Shown here piece after piece: positions 11,702 through 24,510 of a stretch of 64,000 nucleotides of DNA. The first letter of the stretch is position 1. Every line of letters starts with the position of its first letter. Position numbers and translations under genes: made by a program. Source of the stretch: Apophysomyces variabilis (Eukaryota; Mucoromycota; Mucoromycetes; Mucorales; Mucoraceae); assembly GCA_002749535.1 (NCBI GenBank), contig MZZL01000393.1, positions 1,112,590-1,176,589 of the forward strand, read 5' to 3'. The notes below the pieces were generated by a model, which saw nothing but the letters and a program-made list of their open reading frames with translations, had not been told where the DNA came from and did not search any database.

Positions 11702-12684
11702 ATGTCAAGCTCGACGGAGAACACATTTCGTAACTCCCTTCGTAACTTCAACCTTAGTCGATCATCAGCACCCATTTCTCTACCTACAACGACTCAGTCC
11801 GATGAGAGATCGCCGTTCGCCTCTTTCCGTGATTCAGCTAGCAATCTCTTCTCCAACGTCACTAGCACCGTTCAAGGCTATGTCCCGGTGAGCTTGACAG
11901 GAGAAGAAGAAGAAGAACCTTGGTACCAGATGTCTCGCGTAGAGGTGAGACGATGACAGAATAACAAATCACCAATACCACCTTCATTCCTTTATCTCAA
12001 ACGGAATATTCTCGTTGATTAGAGAGTTATGGCGTTCGCGTTATGCTTGGGTCTAGGTGTCGCTTGCTTTTGTTTGGTAAAGTAGCCACAGACACCATTC
12101 AGTACCTTATCCCCGCATTTAACCAACCGTACCCTAAGGCTTTCTTTGTGTTTCTGCCGATGGTACCTCTCTTCCCAGGAAAATTCGCTGCCACGTTTAC
12201 TTGTAAGTGTGTTGCATAACCGTTTCATGTGGGACATTACTTATTCAAGATTCTCAACGATATATATGTAAAAAGTGGCGAGTATATTGATCCTTGTCAG
12301 TATTGCCATGCTCCGCGGCCCAATGGCCCATCTGCAGCACATGCTATCTCTTGACAGGTTACCGTTCACGGTATCTTATCTGGGAACCATGGCTTTGACG
12401 TTGTATTTTTCGTTAGGGGTACGTATAGGGTGTGGGTGTCTCTAGGAGACACTATAGGATGCTAACAACATAGTTTAATAGGCAAGAAGTTATATTTTCA
12501 CTATTATATTCGCCATATGCCAATTAGTTGCACTTGTGTGGTAAATGGTTATGCGGAAGCAGTTGTACGGGATGATTGATGATATATTAGGTATTTTGGT
12601 TCTTACATACCTGGCGGAGTAACAACTTTAAGATATGGCACAGCCTACATTGGAAGAAGGGCTGCCTCTGTCCTTCCAATCTAA
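11702..12684 (+). CDS. SFT2: SFT2-family vesicle transport protein
   Basis: A 218-residue protein with four membrane helices that acts in fusion of endosome-derived vesicles with the Golgi. Six exons: 11702-11944, 12023-12076, 12139-12202, 12276-12418, 12482-12540, 12591-12684; every junction keeps frame. The N-terminal 80 residues are serine-rich and cytosolic, ending with the family motif PWYQMSR. Helices follow: VMAFALCLGLGVACFC, the block FLPMVPLFPGKFAATF, then SIAMLRGPMAHLQHM, and finally the conserved tail WYFGSYIPGGVTTLRY. This order is diagnostic for SFT2. Five introns in 983 bp make it one of the most finely split genes here. Confidence 0.9.
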
Positions 12685-13465
12685 TAAGATAATGACGGAC
12701 CGGAAAAAGCTTTGTACTTATATCCTTATAAAACGATACTTATTACTTGCATCCGAGAATCACGATGTAGATGCTTTGCTAGATATATACACAACAAGCA
12801 GTGGATGTAATGCAATATATAGCAGGATAGGGGTGTAGTTATGTCCATAGGAAACTATTCACGTCGGTTAAAACTGTAGACGCATTTCGTTGCTTTAAGT
12901 AGTCTCCTTGTTTGTAATGGCATGATATTTCTGTTTTAGACACCTGTCGCCACCATGAAGCAAGCAAGAGGCGGATCTGTATAACAAGGCTCCGTTTTCT
13001 GCTGAAGCATACAGAAGGTGCATGGTTCGCACTTATATAAGCTGGTGTACCAACATCCCATTTCCTTAACCGTATCAACTTCATACATTGTGATATGGAC
13101 TTCCTTATCTATAATACGGCGCATTGTTCTTCGATAGGGTTTTATCGTTTTAGCGATCGTTATATTCTAATGCCATTTTAATCAATTTCTCGTCCGCCCA
13201 AGGACCAAGCTCAATAAGTAGATTGCGCTGTTGCGCTGTCAGATGTTAACTAAGGACGTATGTGTGTCCGATACTTAGTTTCCTACTTGGATCCTTTCAT
13301 AGACGTAAAGTTTATTTACATTGGAGTAAAAATATAATTGTAAACAGTAAGGAGCTATTCATTACAACTACGGACAGTCTAAACAGCAATAATCGGCATT
13401 GGCATAGGGATTGTCGTTGGCTAAAGAAGCAAATGAGCACTCTCGGAATAATATATACCCAACGA
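12685..13465. other. Convergent intergenic region, no gene seen
   Basis: About 780 bp between the stop codons of SFT2 (plus) and the OPT transporter (minus). Open frames are short and without recognisable domains. I see no repeat or RNA gene. Confidence 0.35.
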
Positions 13466-15991
13466 TTACTTACTGACAACGTTTCCTGCCCAACCTGGGA
13501 ACAAGGCTGTTTCACCAGTTGCAGCACCTTGAACAGCAAACGCAAGAAGGAATACCATAACCGATGTTCCGGAGTCAAGAGCAGCAGACATCAGATAGTT
13601 ATGCTTGACAAACCATGTTCGGTGGTAGCGTTTCAAGTAATAGTGGGAAACCAGGACGATGCCCAGAGAAACGGTCAGGTAACATGAGCTGGAACCAATG
13701 GTGCCATACAGACCAGTAAGTAGCACAATAATGTTGATTTTGTCGAAGCCTGCTTTGGGGAACTTTTTATGTAGCAAGTATCCTGGAACAGGTAAAAAGA
13801 AACCAATGATGAACGCCCACAAGATAATCGAGTACATCGTTCCAGGCCCAAACATAGTCAGAGGGCCAATGGCACCCCAGGTGATTGCAGCTGTATTGAT
13901 TGTCTGCACAAAGTACAGGTATTAGTGATGCTTTCTTAGCAAATCCTGTCGGCTCGTTTTACCTGAAGCGAAATACCGCTCCAGAAGTTGTTTGCTCCCG
14001 CTGGACTCAAAAAGATGTCAGACTTATTCTCAATGACCATCTGTAAAACTGTTGTAAGTCCTTCTGCTACTTTAAACCAGCAGAACTTACATGATTGATG
14101 ATGTAATTGAATATAGCTCCAATAATTGTTCCGTAAAACTGATTGAAGAACACCATTCGAGGAGGGACCTTGAGATAGTGGCCAATCTTCAAGTCTGCTG
14201 CCATATTACAAGCCTGTGACAATGTATTGTAGCCAAGAGTTTTGAAATACATGTTCGCCACTACCGAAATTGTTAAATATATGAAAACGCTCGATTAATC
14301 ACACAAACCTACCAGGATAACCAGGGAGAACAAAACCACAAATCATCTCTGCCACGACGTTTAACCCAAAGCCGGTACCGGTAATGGCCGTAATGTAGTT
14401 GAGAGGGAGAGAAAGGATACTGGACATGGCAATAGCAAAGATGACACCCCACCAAGGAAGTTCGCTGTGGTTTGCATAAGCAATGCCGATATTCAAAGCA
14501 ATGCCGATAACATAGACAGCATAGTACCACCATGCTGGGACCTGTAGCATCGTGAGTACACGTGCATATACTTCCCTTTATCATTTGACGTAAAAAAAGA
14601 AGTTTCCTTACCTCTTTGTAAGCCGCCATCAAGCGCATATGGATATCTTGCTTTTCTGGTTCACTGTCCTTAGCACGCATAAATTGTTTGCGGAAAACTC
14701 TCCAGATGTCTTTGCCATAGTAAAGACCCACGTGGGTAATAGTAGCGGTGATGGCCATGTTAAGGATCACGTAACTGATACCATTGATAGTTGAGAAATA
14801 GGCGGGGCCGACTTCGTCATATTTTGTTCTGTTCAATGAGTTGTCCGCGTTTAGAACCAGATGCTGAGGGTATACGCTGGTTTCGCCCGTGGTCTTGTTG
14901 ATATGGAAAAGCTTATTGGAAAGGAATGGGAACTTCTGTGCCTCCCAGACATTGTTATAATATACAAGAGGCGCGATGATCCAAAAGAGAAGGATACCAA
15001 CATAGTAGTTCATCTGCACGTACAAGGGCAGAACCAATGGTGAAATACTGGAAAGAAAATTCCAGTCGAAGCTGAGGTTGAGGATACCGAGGCCTTCGTT
15101 CGGATCAGTGCCACCGAATAGGTTCATGAAGAGTTTTGAATCGCGTTTGGCTAGGCAAAAGATGGAAACGCCTCCCAGTACAGTGAACATGTACTGCGGA
15201 ATAAACTCGTAGACGAAGATGGCGCCAAAGACCATGAAGAAGAATTTTGTTCGCCACCTTGCATCATCGTTATCAGTGTTGAAAGTCTTCAACATTGACA
15301 CAGTAGGTAGCGCCGAGGGCCAGATAATATGGGACGGATAAACCAAGAATGGCCGCAATTGACCAGCAATTCCGTAGCCAACAAGTTGGGTGGCGAAGAG
15401 AAGGAAGATCCCACCAGCAGCGCCCGGCGAATTTTTGTAAAACAGCTGTTGAGCGCCCAGGATAAGAGTACCGTATGCAGATGTGTTTGCAGAGCTGACC
15501 ATGATATAGACGCAGGTATGCTCTTTCAGGTTGAATGGACCATGGTTGAGCCAACCGCCTTTAGGAAGCACTTTGTACCAGAGATTGCAGAAAAGATAAG
15601 CGATGATGATCATGAAGATATTGCTTAAGCTGACAGCAACAGGCTTGAAGCTCATCAGCTGGTACACGCAACTACTAAGTATACTAAGGACCTAGGGGGG
15701 AACTGATGAGCTCAAAAGAAAAAAGGAAGCTTCGTATGATGGTTCACTTACAGTGCCAATAAAGAAAGATCGTACAGTAAAGGACTTTAGCGTAGGATCA
15801 TCATCTGTGCTCGCTAGCTGGTTGGCAATTTCGATGTAGACGTCTTCGTCCCCCTCTTGACCAAACTTTTCTTCCAGATCGTCCAGTTCATATGATAAGC
15901 CGTTTACTCCCTTCTCCCCTGGAGGAGGTGCGTCGTAAGCATATTCTTTTTTCTCCTCTACTATTTCAGTTTCGGGATTTTTTTCAGCCAT
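13466..15991 (-). CDS. OPT-family oligopeptide transporter
   Basis: A 733-residue proton-coupled transporter of the oligopeptide transporter family, which imports small peptides or metal-peptide complexes at the plasma membrane. Six exons: 15991-15752, 15658-14612, 14541-14313, 14260-14091, 14040-13963 and 13903-13466. The N-terminal about 80 residues are acidic and cytosolic. Many hydrophobic helices follow. Family blocks include a GGWLNHGPFN loop, the motif VLPGYPGVANMYFKT formed across an exon junction, AADLKIGHYLKVPPR, and QTINTAAITWGAIGP in the last exon. I start at MAEKNPETE; an in-frame ATG at 16162 would add 57 residues that look like leader. Which substrate it carries cannot be told. 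Confidence 0.92.
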
Positions 15992-17410
15992 TTCAAATGG
16001 TGATATGGTAGAGAGATGGGGAAATAACAAGATTAAGGAGAAAGAGTTATAAACAATTACGTAAGTGGGCTGTAGAAAAGAAATATACTTTTGGATAATG
16101 CGGATTTGCTGCATTATATATGCTTTTCGGAAACTCGCATCTTTATCAGGATTTCTTGCCATTGTAATCGTGTGAGCTCATAGCAGCACATTCTATTGGT
16201 ATTCTGCTTCGGCGTGTGCCGTTTCACATACTGTTCGTATTTCCCTTTTACGATAATTCTATATAAAGACAAATATTCCTAAATTTGTCACTTTTCAAAC
16301 CTTGTACACATGTTCGTACGAACCATCTGCACAGAGTTTGATTCTTTCTCACTTCGACAGACAGGGCACTCTGTCGATCTGCCTAGAGAATTGCAAAGAA
16401 CGTTCAAAGATGAACCAATAGGTTGATAAGCTTTCTGCATTAATGATATATAATGGAATACTGGCCTATTCGAGACTTTCTTTGTCGGGTATCAGAGCAC
16501 TTGCTTCCGACCCTGAAAAAGTTTGTAACGTTTATGCTAACGGTGTATCTTGTGTAATGTGTATTTTAGATTTATGGATGTCTGAGCCTATGTGGCACTT
16601 CTAAGAGAAACGGATCCGTAGGCATATGACCCTGAATACAAGAGAGTTTCCCCATCGAGCCACTGGTGCGACATGCATGGTTATCCAAAGCTTTCTCTCC
16701 GAAACGAAAAGGGTTTCTGTGTAAATCAGTCACATTTTCGCTCGACATTTTTTGAAAGGAAGGTGCAATTGTCGTACTCATGTCACTGGCATATAATCAA
16801 AGCTTATCAGGCCCATACTTCGACGCAGGTTAAAGTCCTGGTTTACCAATTCCTAATATAGTAATTCTCTGTCCGCTCACCTAGAGTTTGCCATGACCAC
16901 AACATAAAGGTGCTGAAAAAGGTGCCAATTCCCATTTTTGAACTTCGTTTCTATATCAACCCTTTTCAAGGGGTGAACCTTGATTATTCTGGTAATGTGT
17001 CTGTCTGTCTTGTTTCATGTATTCGATCCATAGGATTTCTTCTTATCGAAAGTTCTCTCTATCCGCTTCGAAGTACATTTAAGCTTTGCTGTAGGATGGG
17101 GCCAAATCTCATTTAACTTATCTGGTAGCTCTAGCCTAAAGATGTTTAATGCTCTATGTCATCATTCCCGCCCGATGGCTGTATTTAAACTCTAATCGTC
17201 GATGTACTTGACTTGTGTGTGTGTGTGTGTGCACGTTTGTGCTTAGTGGACTTAAAAGGTGACCAGCCAATTGATTAAGGAGATGGATACACAAGGTTGC
17301 CTGCGAATTTTATACAGAACTCTCTGAGAGAAAATTGAACGATATTTACAAAAGATATCAGACGATGTTGGCTAATGGGAACTACCAAGTAATTATATTG
17401 CGGCGTTTGA
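15992..17410. other. Long intergenic region with a TG microsatellite
   Basis: About 1.4 kb upstream of the OPT gene and downstream of the CEP120-like gene. A (tg)n run of about ten units lies at 17213-17232. Short open frames on both strands lack any family signature. No tRNA or transposon fragment recognised. Confidence 0.4.
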
Positions 17411-18595
17411 CTAACTTTCGCAGCTCTCAATAAGTCCCATTTCTACCGTTATCTGAGCTATGTTGTTTTGCCATAGACTCATTCGGTTAAAACAGTCATA
17501 CACGGGAAATGAGTGTTCCTTGATTTCGCGTTGCCATGGACCGAGGTGTATACGCGCGCTCCCAATGATTTGCTCAGTCTCTCCTTGCCATACTAGTAGA
17601 TGGACGATGATAACCTGCTGTCGGTCGAGCCACCCTAAAATATCTGGCAAATCTCCTCGGACGAATAAATTATAGGGCTGTTCATTGACATGCCAAGTTG
17701 TCTGTTTCTCGGAATCATAACACCTGATTGCTTGTTTCTGTGTTTCAAGTATTGTGTATTGAAAGCAGACATGCGCATTATTAGCCTCGCGAAGCAATGC
17801 GTTTAGATAACGTGCTTCCATTATACGAAATAGGAAAGAGTAGCGTGACGCCTCGTTTCTGATCGGTGTGCATGGCATTCCTTCACTTTCATACTGCCCC
17901 TCACCATGGCCAGTGGATACTGAAAGATAACCACCAGCATTGGACGAAATTTCAAACCCCAGGTCGTTGGATGTCTGTAAAGGTTTTCGTAAAGGCGTAG
18001 CTATCTCCTTCTGGATATCGCTCGTAGGACTTATCTTTACAACGAAAAGACCAACTTTCATTTGTGCTCTTCCTTTATCCAAAGGATACCAATCGCCCTT
18101 GTCGACCACATAATCCTTGATTTGTGCCAGATTACGTTGGCCATTTTTCATCAATACGAACTTAGCTTTATCCATCCGTAACTTGACTCTTCCTATATCA
18201 TGTTGCAGTCCATCTATCGATATACTGAATGCTGTTAGAGTCACCTCTGCTCTCCCGTTGGTTAGCCGTCGAAGAATTTTTAATGACATGAAATAAACCA
18301 ACGTTGTCCGCCATCGGGGTGTGGTTGTGCAAGCGATGGGATGTGTACTTGTACGCGTTGACGGTGGGATAAGGTCATCAACAGGAGCGGGTAATAGCAA
18401 ATTCAAAGTGCCATGAACAAACATCTCTTCATCTTCCCTGCACGGGAAATACCTGCCTGATAAGCATTTCCAATGAACATGCTGCCAACACACTCATACA
18501 TACGCACGAAATAATACAAACTTCTCTGCTTACCTACCTTCTTCGATCGAGAGTAAAACGGCACAATCGCAATTGTTTGTTAGAAACAAAGTCAT
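17411..18595 (-). CDS. CEP120-like C2-domain protein
   Basis: A 367-residue protein from two exons, 18595-18538 and 18456-17411. The exon junction creates LLSIEEGRYFPCREDEEMF, closely matching the start of animal CEP120 (VVSILEGRHFP). Further matching features are a W..TL-type strand, GRVKLRMDKAKF, WYPLDKGRAQMK as in the CEP120 region WYQLLS, and a second C2-like half beginning RYSFLFRIMEARYLN. CEP120 controls centriole assembly in animals; what a fungus without centrioles would do with it is unknown. The coiled-coil half of animal CEP120 is absent, so this protein is much shorter (367 against nearly 1000 residues). A generic C2-domain protein is the alternative. Confidence 0.6.
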
Positions 18596-18759
18596 GGTTC
18601 AATTAAAGAAGGGTGGAGACAAGGAAAAGGTGTCAGGTTATATTTCAATGTATACGTGGTCGCGAGCACAAAAAAGGTAAAGTTGTACATTATTGAATCG
18701 ATTTGATTGTGTTCATCTGCCAATTTACGATAGCAAATGACAGAAGGCCATTTCTCTTT

Positions 18760-20599
18760 CTACTTTTTGGCGAGACCTTTAACTAGGATACTTCCGGGAT
18801 TAACCGACTCTATGAGCCAGCCGTCCTTTTTCAACCATTGCAGCACGCTGGGTAAAAGCTTGGACTGCCCATGCGGAGAATGCTTTCCAATTCCTGTGAT
18901 GACTTTCAGGGGCTTCACCTGACGACGCGCTGTTCCAAGGACTCTTTGTCAAAATATGTGCAGATAAATTAATTCAATTACCTGACTGCATCTGACTTCT
19001 GGACCACCACTGCGTGATTCCTTCCTTCAGAAGCACACGTGCCTCTGTTACCGTCAGACCGTGCAGGTCTAGTAAATGGTCATCGTTGTGCTGCAGCCTT
19101 TTTACAGAGAACGAAATATAAGATACGCGTCTTCCTTTTTTCACACAACCTTTGCTGTCTTACAAGTGCCCTCGCCGCTCTCATATTCCAAATTTTAGCC
19201 TTTGCATCATATTGCCGAGCCTGCATGACATTCAGAAACTCGAACTTGTCTTTTCTTTGTGTCATTACCTCATCGGAATAAAAAAACGCGACGCCTCCTT
19301 CGCCAGGTCCTTTGTTTTTTGACCGTTGATATGCAGCTGCTGCTTTGCGAAATAACTCATTACGTTCCATAATAAGAGACATAGCGATGGCTCGACATTC
19401 TTCTGGATCGTCATCTTTATATTGATCTCTATTATCTATTAGGAGATATTCCGGTATGACTGGTATATCTTTCTGAGCAGCATAGGCCTGCTCAGTAGCC
19501 AGCAACATCTTTTCCAATCTCTCTGCTAGTAGTTCTTGCTGGCGGTCATAAGTTAGAAGAAATTCAATGGCTTGTTGCACCATTTTCTCAACTGGCCACT
19601 GGCTATTGCTTTCGACAATGACCCCCACAGCCACACTATGGATGACTTCTGGTGTGCGATCAACGGCAACAGCTGCTATGCCGTTTCGTACTGCTTCAAG
19701 GTCACGAACAGCCTGCCAACCGCAAAATTCGACCGTTGCTTTCATTGCCGGTTCTTTCAATGCGAGGTCACGAATGGTTGCGATAATATTGCCTTTGAAT
19801 CTTTGAATACTGCCGATAATTCGTGTTTTTGCCATCTTTGGGAAAACTTTCTGTACTTTGTCCACTTGGTGGTCATACTGATGCCAGTAATTGAAAGGAA
19901 TCACAGCAAGTTCATTGAACTCTTGTGCATTGTTTTCTTCTTCAGTTTGCTTACTTCCTGTACCAATAGGCAAAGCACCCGAAGACCATATCACAGTTTT
20001 TGCATTCCTGTTTTTCTTTTTTGCTGGTTTCTTCTTCTTTTTCTCATTCGAATCATTGCGATAGGGTTCATCTATATGCTCGTTCTCTAAAACTATCGTG
20101 TTGAGTAGTAGATCTGTTGTTCTCTCTACGTCGTCGCCTTGAGTTTTTAATATCCTAGTAAGCTTGCTTTTTTCATAACCAGGAAAGCAGGTCAAAAGGA
20201 ACTCAATGCTGGGATCCAATTCTTCATCTTCGTTTTGTGACTGAAAGGAAAGCGAACTTGAAGTTGCTGAATAACTTGTGCTGAGAACGTTATTCGAGTC
20301 TTCCAACTCTTTATCCAATGCTGCACTGGCTTCTTTTGCTAGTTCGCCCAGAATTGCAAATGAAGTTTGATAGTCAGATGTATCATTCCAAATTGCCTCG
20401 ATAAGTGATGAGTCAATAAGGGGACAAAATAGCGCCTTCGTTTATTTCCATGTCAGAACTGATGAGAAGAACAAACCTCAGAAGGATAAATGAGCATTAC
20501 CTGCAACTTCTCTTTTTCTAATTTTGTTTCCGTATCTGCAGCTTCCTTGTTCTTTCTCTGAAATGTCGGCGCGTATTGTTTGTCTTGTAGTCTTCTCAT
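18760..20599 (-). CDS. CUE2-like protein: CUE/UBA-like region, DUF1771 and Smr nuclease domain
   Basis: A 549-residue protein in four exons: 20599-20501, 20435-19164, 19090-18982 and 18929-18760. Near the N-terminus ALFCPLIDSSLIEAIWND is a CUE-like helix typical of N4BP2/Cue2 relatives. A second CUE-like segment is LLTCFPGYEKSKLTRIL. A lysine-rich linker follows. DUF1771 is seen at AIAMSLIMERNELFRKAA. The Smr domain has its DxH motif in LDLHGLTVTEA and the conserved VITGIGKHSPHG loop. Yeast Cue2 cuts mRNA at collided ribosomes in no-go decay; the same domain order suggests that role here. The third exon start was chosen at CAC AAC GAT, the only choice keeping the Smr frame open. Confidence 0.85.
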
Positions 20600-21000
20600 T
20601 GTTACGCTGAAGCATCATACGTTGTGAAGAAAAGCTTGCAAAGGCCGACAAAAGAAATTGGTATGTAGATCGCTCTTGTGACTATTATTGGTTTACACGG
20701 TGAGTTTCCGAGGTGGATAAAGACAATTTCTTTAAAGACATGCATAGCTAAATTTTTGTATCAGTATCAAAGTCATAAAGTGGGAGCTATTGTGTTATAA
20801 CTGATGACATTTCTTCGGTAACATTTGCACTTTCAACAAACAAACATTCTCTTTTTGGTAGTGATTACTGTACTGCAGATCCGGCCACACATTGGTAACA
20901 GCTCGGGAAATGTGACTGTCATTTGCCTCGAGGTTCACAATCGATAAAAGTGTCCCTACCATCCAACATCCTGCTCCTTCCTTTTTTTTGACTGACAATA
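20600..21000. promoter_or_regulatory. Divergent promoter region between CUE2-like gene and eS4 gene
   Basis: A 400-bp spacer separates the two divergent start codons. A pyrimidine tract (ctgctccttccttttttttg) lies right before the eS4 ATG, as often seen at ribosomal protein genes. No binding sites could be assigned with confidence. Confidence 0.45.
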
Positions 21001-22141
21001 ATGGTATGTGTGACCCAGCAAACAACTCATTATCTGCGGATAACGATGGATGCATCGATCTACGCATATGATACATATGGATGGATAAGTTATACTCATC
21101 AACACCATACCTCAGGCTCGTGGACCTAAGAAGCACATGAAGCGTTTGGCCGCCCCCAAGCATTGGATGCTTGACAAGCTTTTGGGTAAGTTCTTGGCCT
21201 CGTACAGCTTTTTATTATGGGAGAACATGATGAAAGAAAAAAAAACATATAGTCAAGCTCAACAATCCGATGTCTATGACGAGTTTTTACGTTCTGAACA
21301 TCTCCCGGACAAAACTAGCAATGACATTTACTGATACGCAATCGATCGATCTGTAGGCAACTATGCTCCTAAGCCCAGCTCTGGTCCCCACAAGACCCGT
21401 GAATGCTTGCCCTTGATCGTCTTCTTGAGAAACCGTCTGAAGTACGCTCTTAACGGCCGTGAAGTCCAGTCCATCTTGATGCAGCGTTTGGTCAAGGTTG
21501 ACGGCAAGGTCCGCACTGACAGCACCTTCCCTGCTGGTTTCATGGGTAAGAAAACGAGTTGAGAGATTGAACCAAAGGTTAACCTGAATCATTCTGGTGC
21601 TGTTACAGATGTTATCTCCATTGAGAAGACCGGTGAGAACTTCCGTCTTGTATACGACGTCAAGGGTCGCTTCGCCATCCATCGTATCACCGATGAGGAA
21701 GCTAAGTACAAGCTCTGCAAGATCAAGAAGGTCATGATTGGTGCCAAGGGTATCCCCTACGTTGTTACCCATGATGGTCGCACCATCCGTTACCCCGATC
21801 CTTTGATCAAGGTTAACGACACCGTCCGTTTCGATCTTGAGCAGAACAAGATCGTTGACTTTGTCAAGTTTGACGTTGGTAACGTTGTTATGGTTACTGG
21901 TGGTCGCTCTATTGGTCGTGTTGGTACTATTGTTCATCGTGAGCGTCACATTGGTGGTTTCGAAATTGTCCACATCAAGGACTCCCTTGACCGCGTTTTC
22001 GCCACCCGTATCTCCAACGTCTTTGTCATTGGCCAAGGCACCAAGCCCTGGATCTCCCTTCCCAAGGGTAAGGGTATCAAGCTCACCATTGCTGAAGAGC
22101 GTGACCGTCGCAGAGCCGCTGCTGCTGCCGCTGCCCACTAA
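21001..22141 (+). CDS. RPS4: 40S ribosomal protein eS4
   Basis: A 264-residue small-subunit ribosomal protein. Exons: 21001-21003, 21116-21185, 21357-21545 and 21609-22141. The first exon is only the ATG codon, directly followed by a GTATGT donor; exon 2 then gives [20 protein letters not shown], the textbook eS4 start. S4-type RNA-binding, central and KOW regions follow ([23 protein letters not shown]). The tail is AAAAAAAH. Codon use is strongly biased to C-ending and preferred codons, unlike neighbours, as expected for high expression. This bias also opens a long antisense frame that is not a gene. Length equals the family norm of about 262. Confidence 0.97.
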
Positions 22142-23400
22142 AAATATAACTGCATTTTTGTTGACAATAATAAATAATGCAAGGGTTTATCTCAGAATTG
22201 TTTGCTAATGATAGTAACAAACTAATTGGAATATATAAGTTGACGGTTACGCGGGAAACTATCCTAAAATTGCCAAAGAAAGAGAAGAGGGGACACAACG
22301 GTTAGGCGGTATGTTTTGATCCGTTTAAAAAAATAATATGAGCATGTTTGTTAAAGTCAGGCGAGCCTGAAGCGTTCTCTTAGGAAATGCTGCCTATTAG
22401 TAAATTTACAGTCATGCTATCGTCATGCCGTTAGCTCAGCAGTTTCTTGTACGGCACAAGTGGTACTGATACTGAATTCTCGGGTAGAAACACAGCTCAA
22501 ATGGTCATTTATCGACCAGCTTTAATTGCTTTTCTTTATTTATTGTAGAAAGAAGACATAGTAACAGCTATGGCCTCTCAGACATGAAGGAGAAGATCCT
22601 AAAGATAACCTCCCTTTGATCGAAGCTAAATTGGCAACCAATTTTATGCAGGAAAAGGTGCACAACGATTCTTTAACCGATCCAATATTACGTTGTAACT
22701 ATTCTATATGTAATTCATTCTTTTACGCATAGCTCGAAATTATGAAGAAATGTTGTCATCCTTGCCATCTTATAGTTGTCCAGTTTGGAATGCATATGGC
22801 AAAACAGGGTTGGCCGAAGATACTTTCTTTCAATGGAAGAATAAAATATGCCTTGTACTGGCGATGTGGGCTACTTCAGGAAAGTCCTTCTTTTTATGGC
22901 CGATACAGTTTAGAGAAGTTTGTTCTGTTGAAAGATTCTTTATTGTAGACTTGCGCTCACGTTCTTTGTCTTAAAAACTGAAACATGGTAAGTACAAAAT
23001 CTCCAGTACAAAGTTTTATGGAATTAGACTTTCTCTTCTTTTAAGCCATTTATCACTCTTACCTATAGTAATGGTGATGGAACTCGATAAATAATGCACT
23101 GAATGCTTTAAAGATGAATGTGAGCTCTCACCTCTGTTGTAGACCTATTGCCAAATTGCATATGTTTCAATGTATGATAGCAAGTCCAACGCTTTGTTTC
23201 TTCCATCAACCCTAACTTTTAAAATATTCGAGTAAAAGCGAGCCCTTGCAGTGAGTGAAATTATATCAAAATATAGTACAAAGTGAACATATATATCAAC
23301 ATTTTTAATTGCTTTGTTAGATGTTACAGCGTTTTTATCGGGCAATGTCAAATCGGCCACATCAGCATCACCAGCTTCAGATGGTTCTGGAACGATAAAT
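22142..23400. other. Gene-poor region downstream of eS4
   Basis: About 1.25 kb with only short open frames on both strands and no recognisable protein block. The composition becomes AT-rich toward the MULE remnant. Confidence 0.35.
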
Positions 23401-23409
23401 TGCTATATA

Positions 23410-24510
23410 ATGCAGATCAAATACATATAGTTAAAATCCTTAAGCGCCAGTTAATGTACATCAATCTCACTCTTGTCCTTAACATCCTTTTCTTCGGCGG
23501 TTGTGTTGCAAACTCCATTTTAAGAAAGGAGTCCTTCATCTCATTCATTGCCGTTTCCATGTCGTCTTTTGCTTCAGCTGCACAAGCGATTTTTTGAACC
23601 ATCGTTTCGATATCCAGTTTCACCAGTATTTTTTGAGAACATCTTACTCTGCAATCTCGTTCATTAAGCTCTTAAGGAAATTTCATTGCATATAATCACA
23701 ACATAGAATGTTACGAGACGTCGGGAAAATGGATGTAATGACAAATCAACAATGACTGAAGGAAGTGCAATCTTGGCTTCTTGGGAGGCTGGCCAGATTG
23801 CGTCCTTCAAGCACTTCAGCACCTACTCATAGCACTAAATCTGCTCTTCTCAGATCCAAGCTGCAGCGATCTCTTACGTAGCTGGTGTATCATGCCTCTC
23901 AGATTTCACATTGCCTGTGCCTACCATATTCATCAATTCGAGCTTTGAGCGGTAAGTTCATAAGTCGCATCAATAATAAGACTTTCAGGCATGCGTCTTG
24001 CCTTGATGACTGCTTCCTTGTGGCAAAACAATACCATATCAATATCCCTGTTGTCTTTAACTGTGTAGTTGACCACGCATTCTTTATCCTACAATGCGAC
24101 GATATAATCGAACATCTTCTTCCCGTATTCAGACTTAAGTAAATCCTAGTATTAATTCTCCAAGTCTTTCTTAGTTACTGTTGGTGATGTCTTGTCCCTT
24201 CAAACTGTATATATCGTCTAAGCATTTAAGCATCCGTGGAAAATTCCTCGGATTTCGTTCGTACTTCCTCAGACTGAACTCTATATTTTGCGTACACATC
24301 GCTTCTCTTAAAGACCCCGTGGTTGTGTTTCTGTTTCTATTGGTAGATAAACCATTTGTCTTGCTAGGTTTAGTTTTAAGGCAGCCACAATCGATCATCT
24401 GGCTATTTTTGATTCTGTTTTGCTTCTCAATCTCATCTCGCAAACGCTGCTGGATACGGTAGATGCCAGCATGTTTGCATGTAAATAGAAGACTATATTC
24501 ATTCAAGCTT
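23410..24510 (-). pseudogene. Decayed MULE-type DNA transposase
   Basis: Minus-strand pieces read like a Mutator-like transposase. A FAR1/zinc-finger-like start (LLFTCKHAGIYR, later IDCGCLKTKPS) runs from 24506. Then comes VVNYTVKDNRDIDMV and CHKEAVIKARRMPESLIIDATYE at about 24030-23970, matching the conserved catalytic block of MULE transposases (F..P.......P..L.MDATYKTN). Stops and frame changes separate the blocks. A lysine- and glutamate-rich open piece (23623-23417) may be its C-terminal part. It is inactive. Confidence 0.6.

Noticed and set aside
19572..20090. A 172-codon plus-strand frame
   Set aside because: It is antisense to the CUE/DUF1771 exon of the CUE2-like gene.
21287..22138. 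A 283-codon open frame on the minus strand across the eS4 gene
   Set aside because: It is antisense to a highly codon-biased ribosomal protein gene; its composition (G, T, N, D-rich, no hydrophobic core) is the mirror of that bias.
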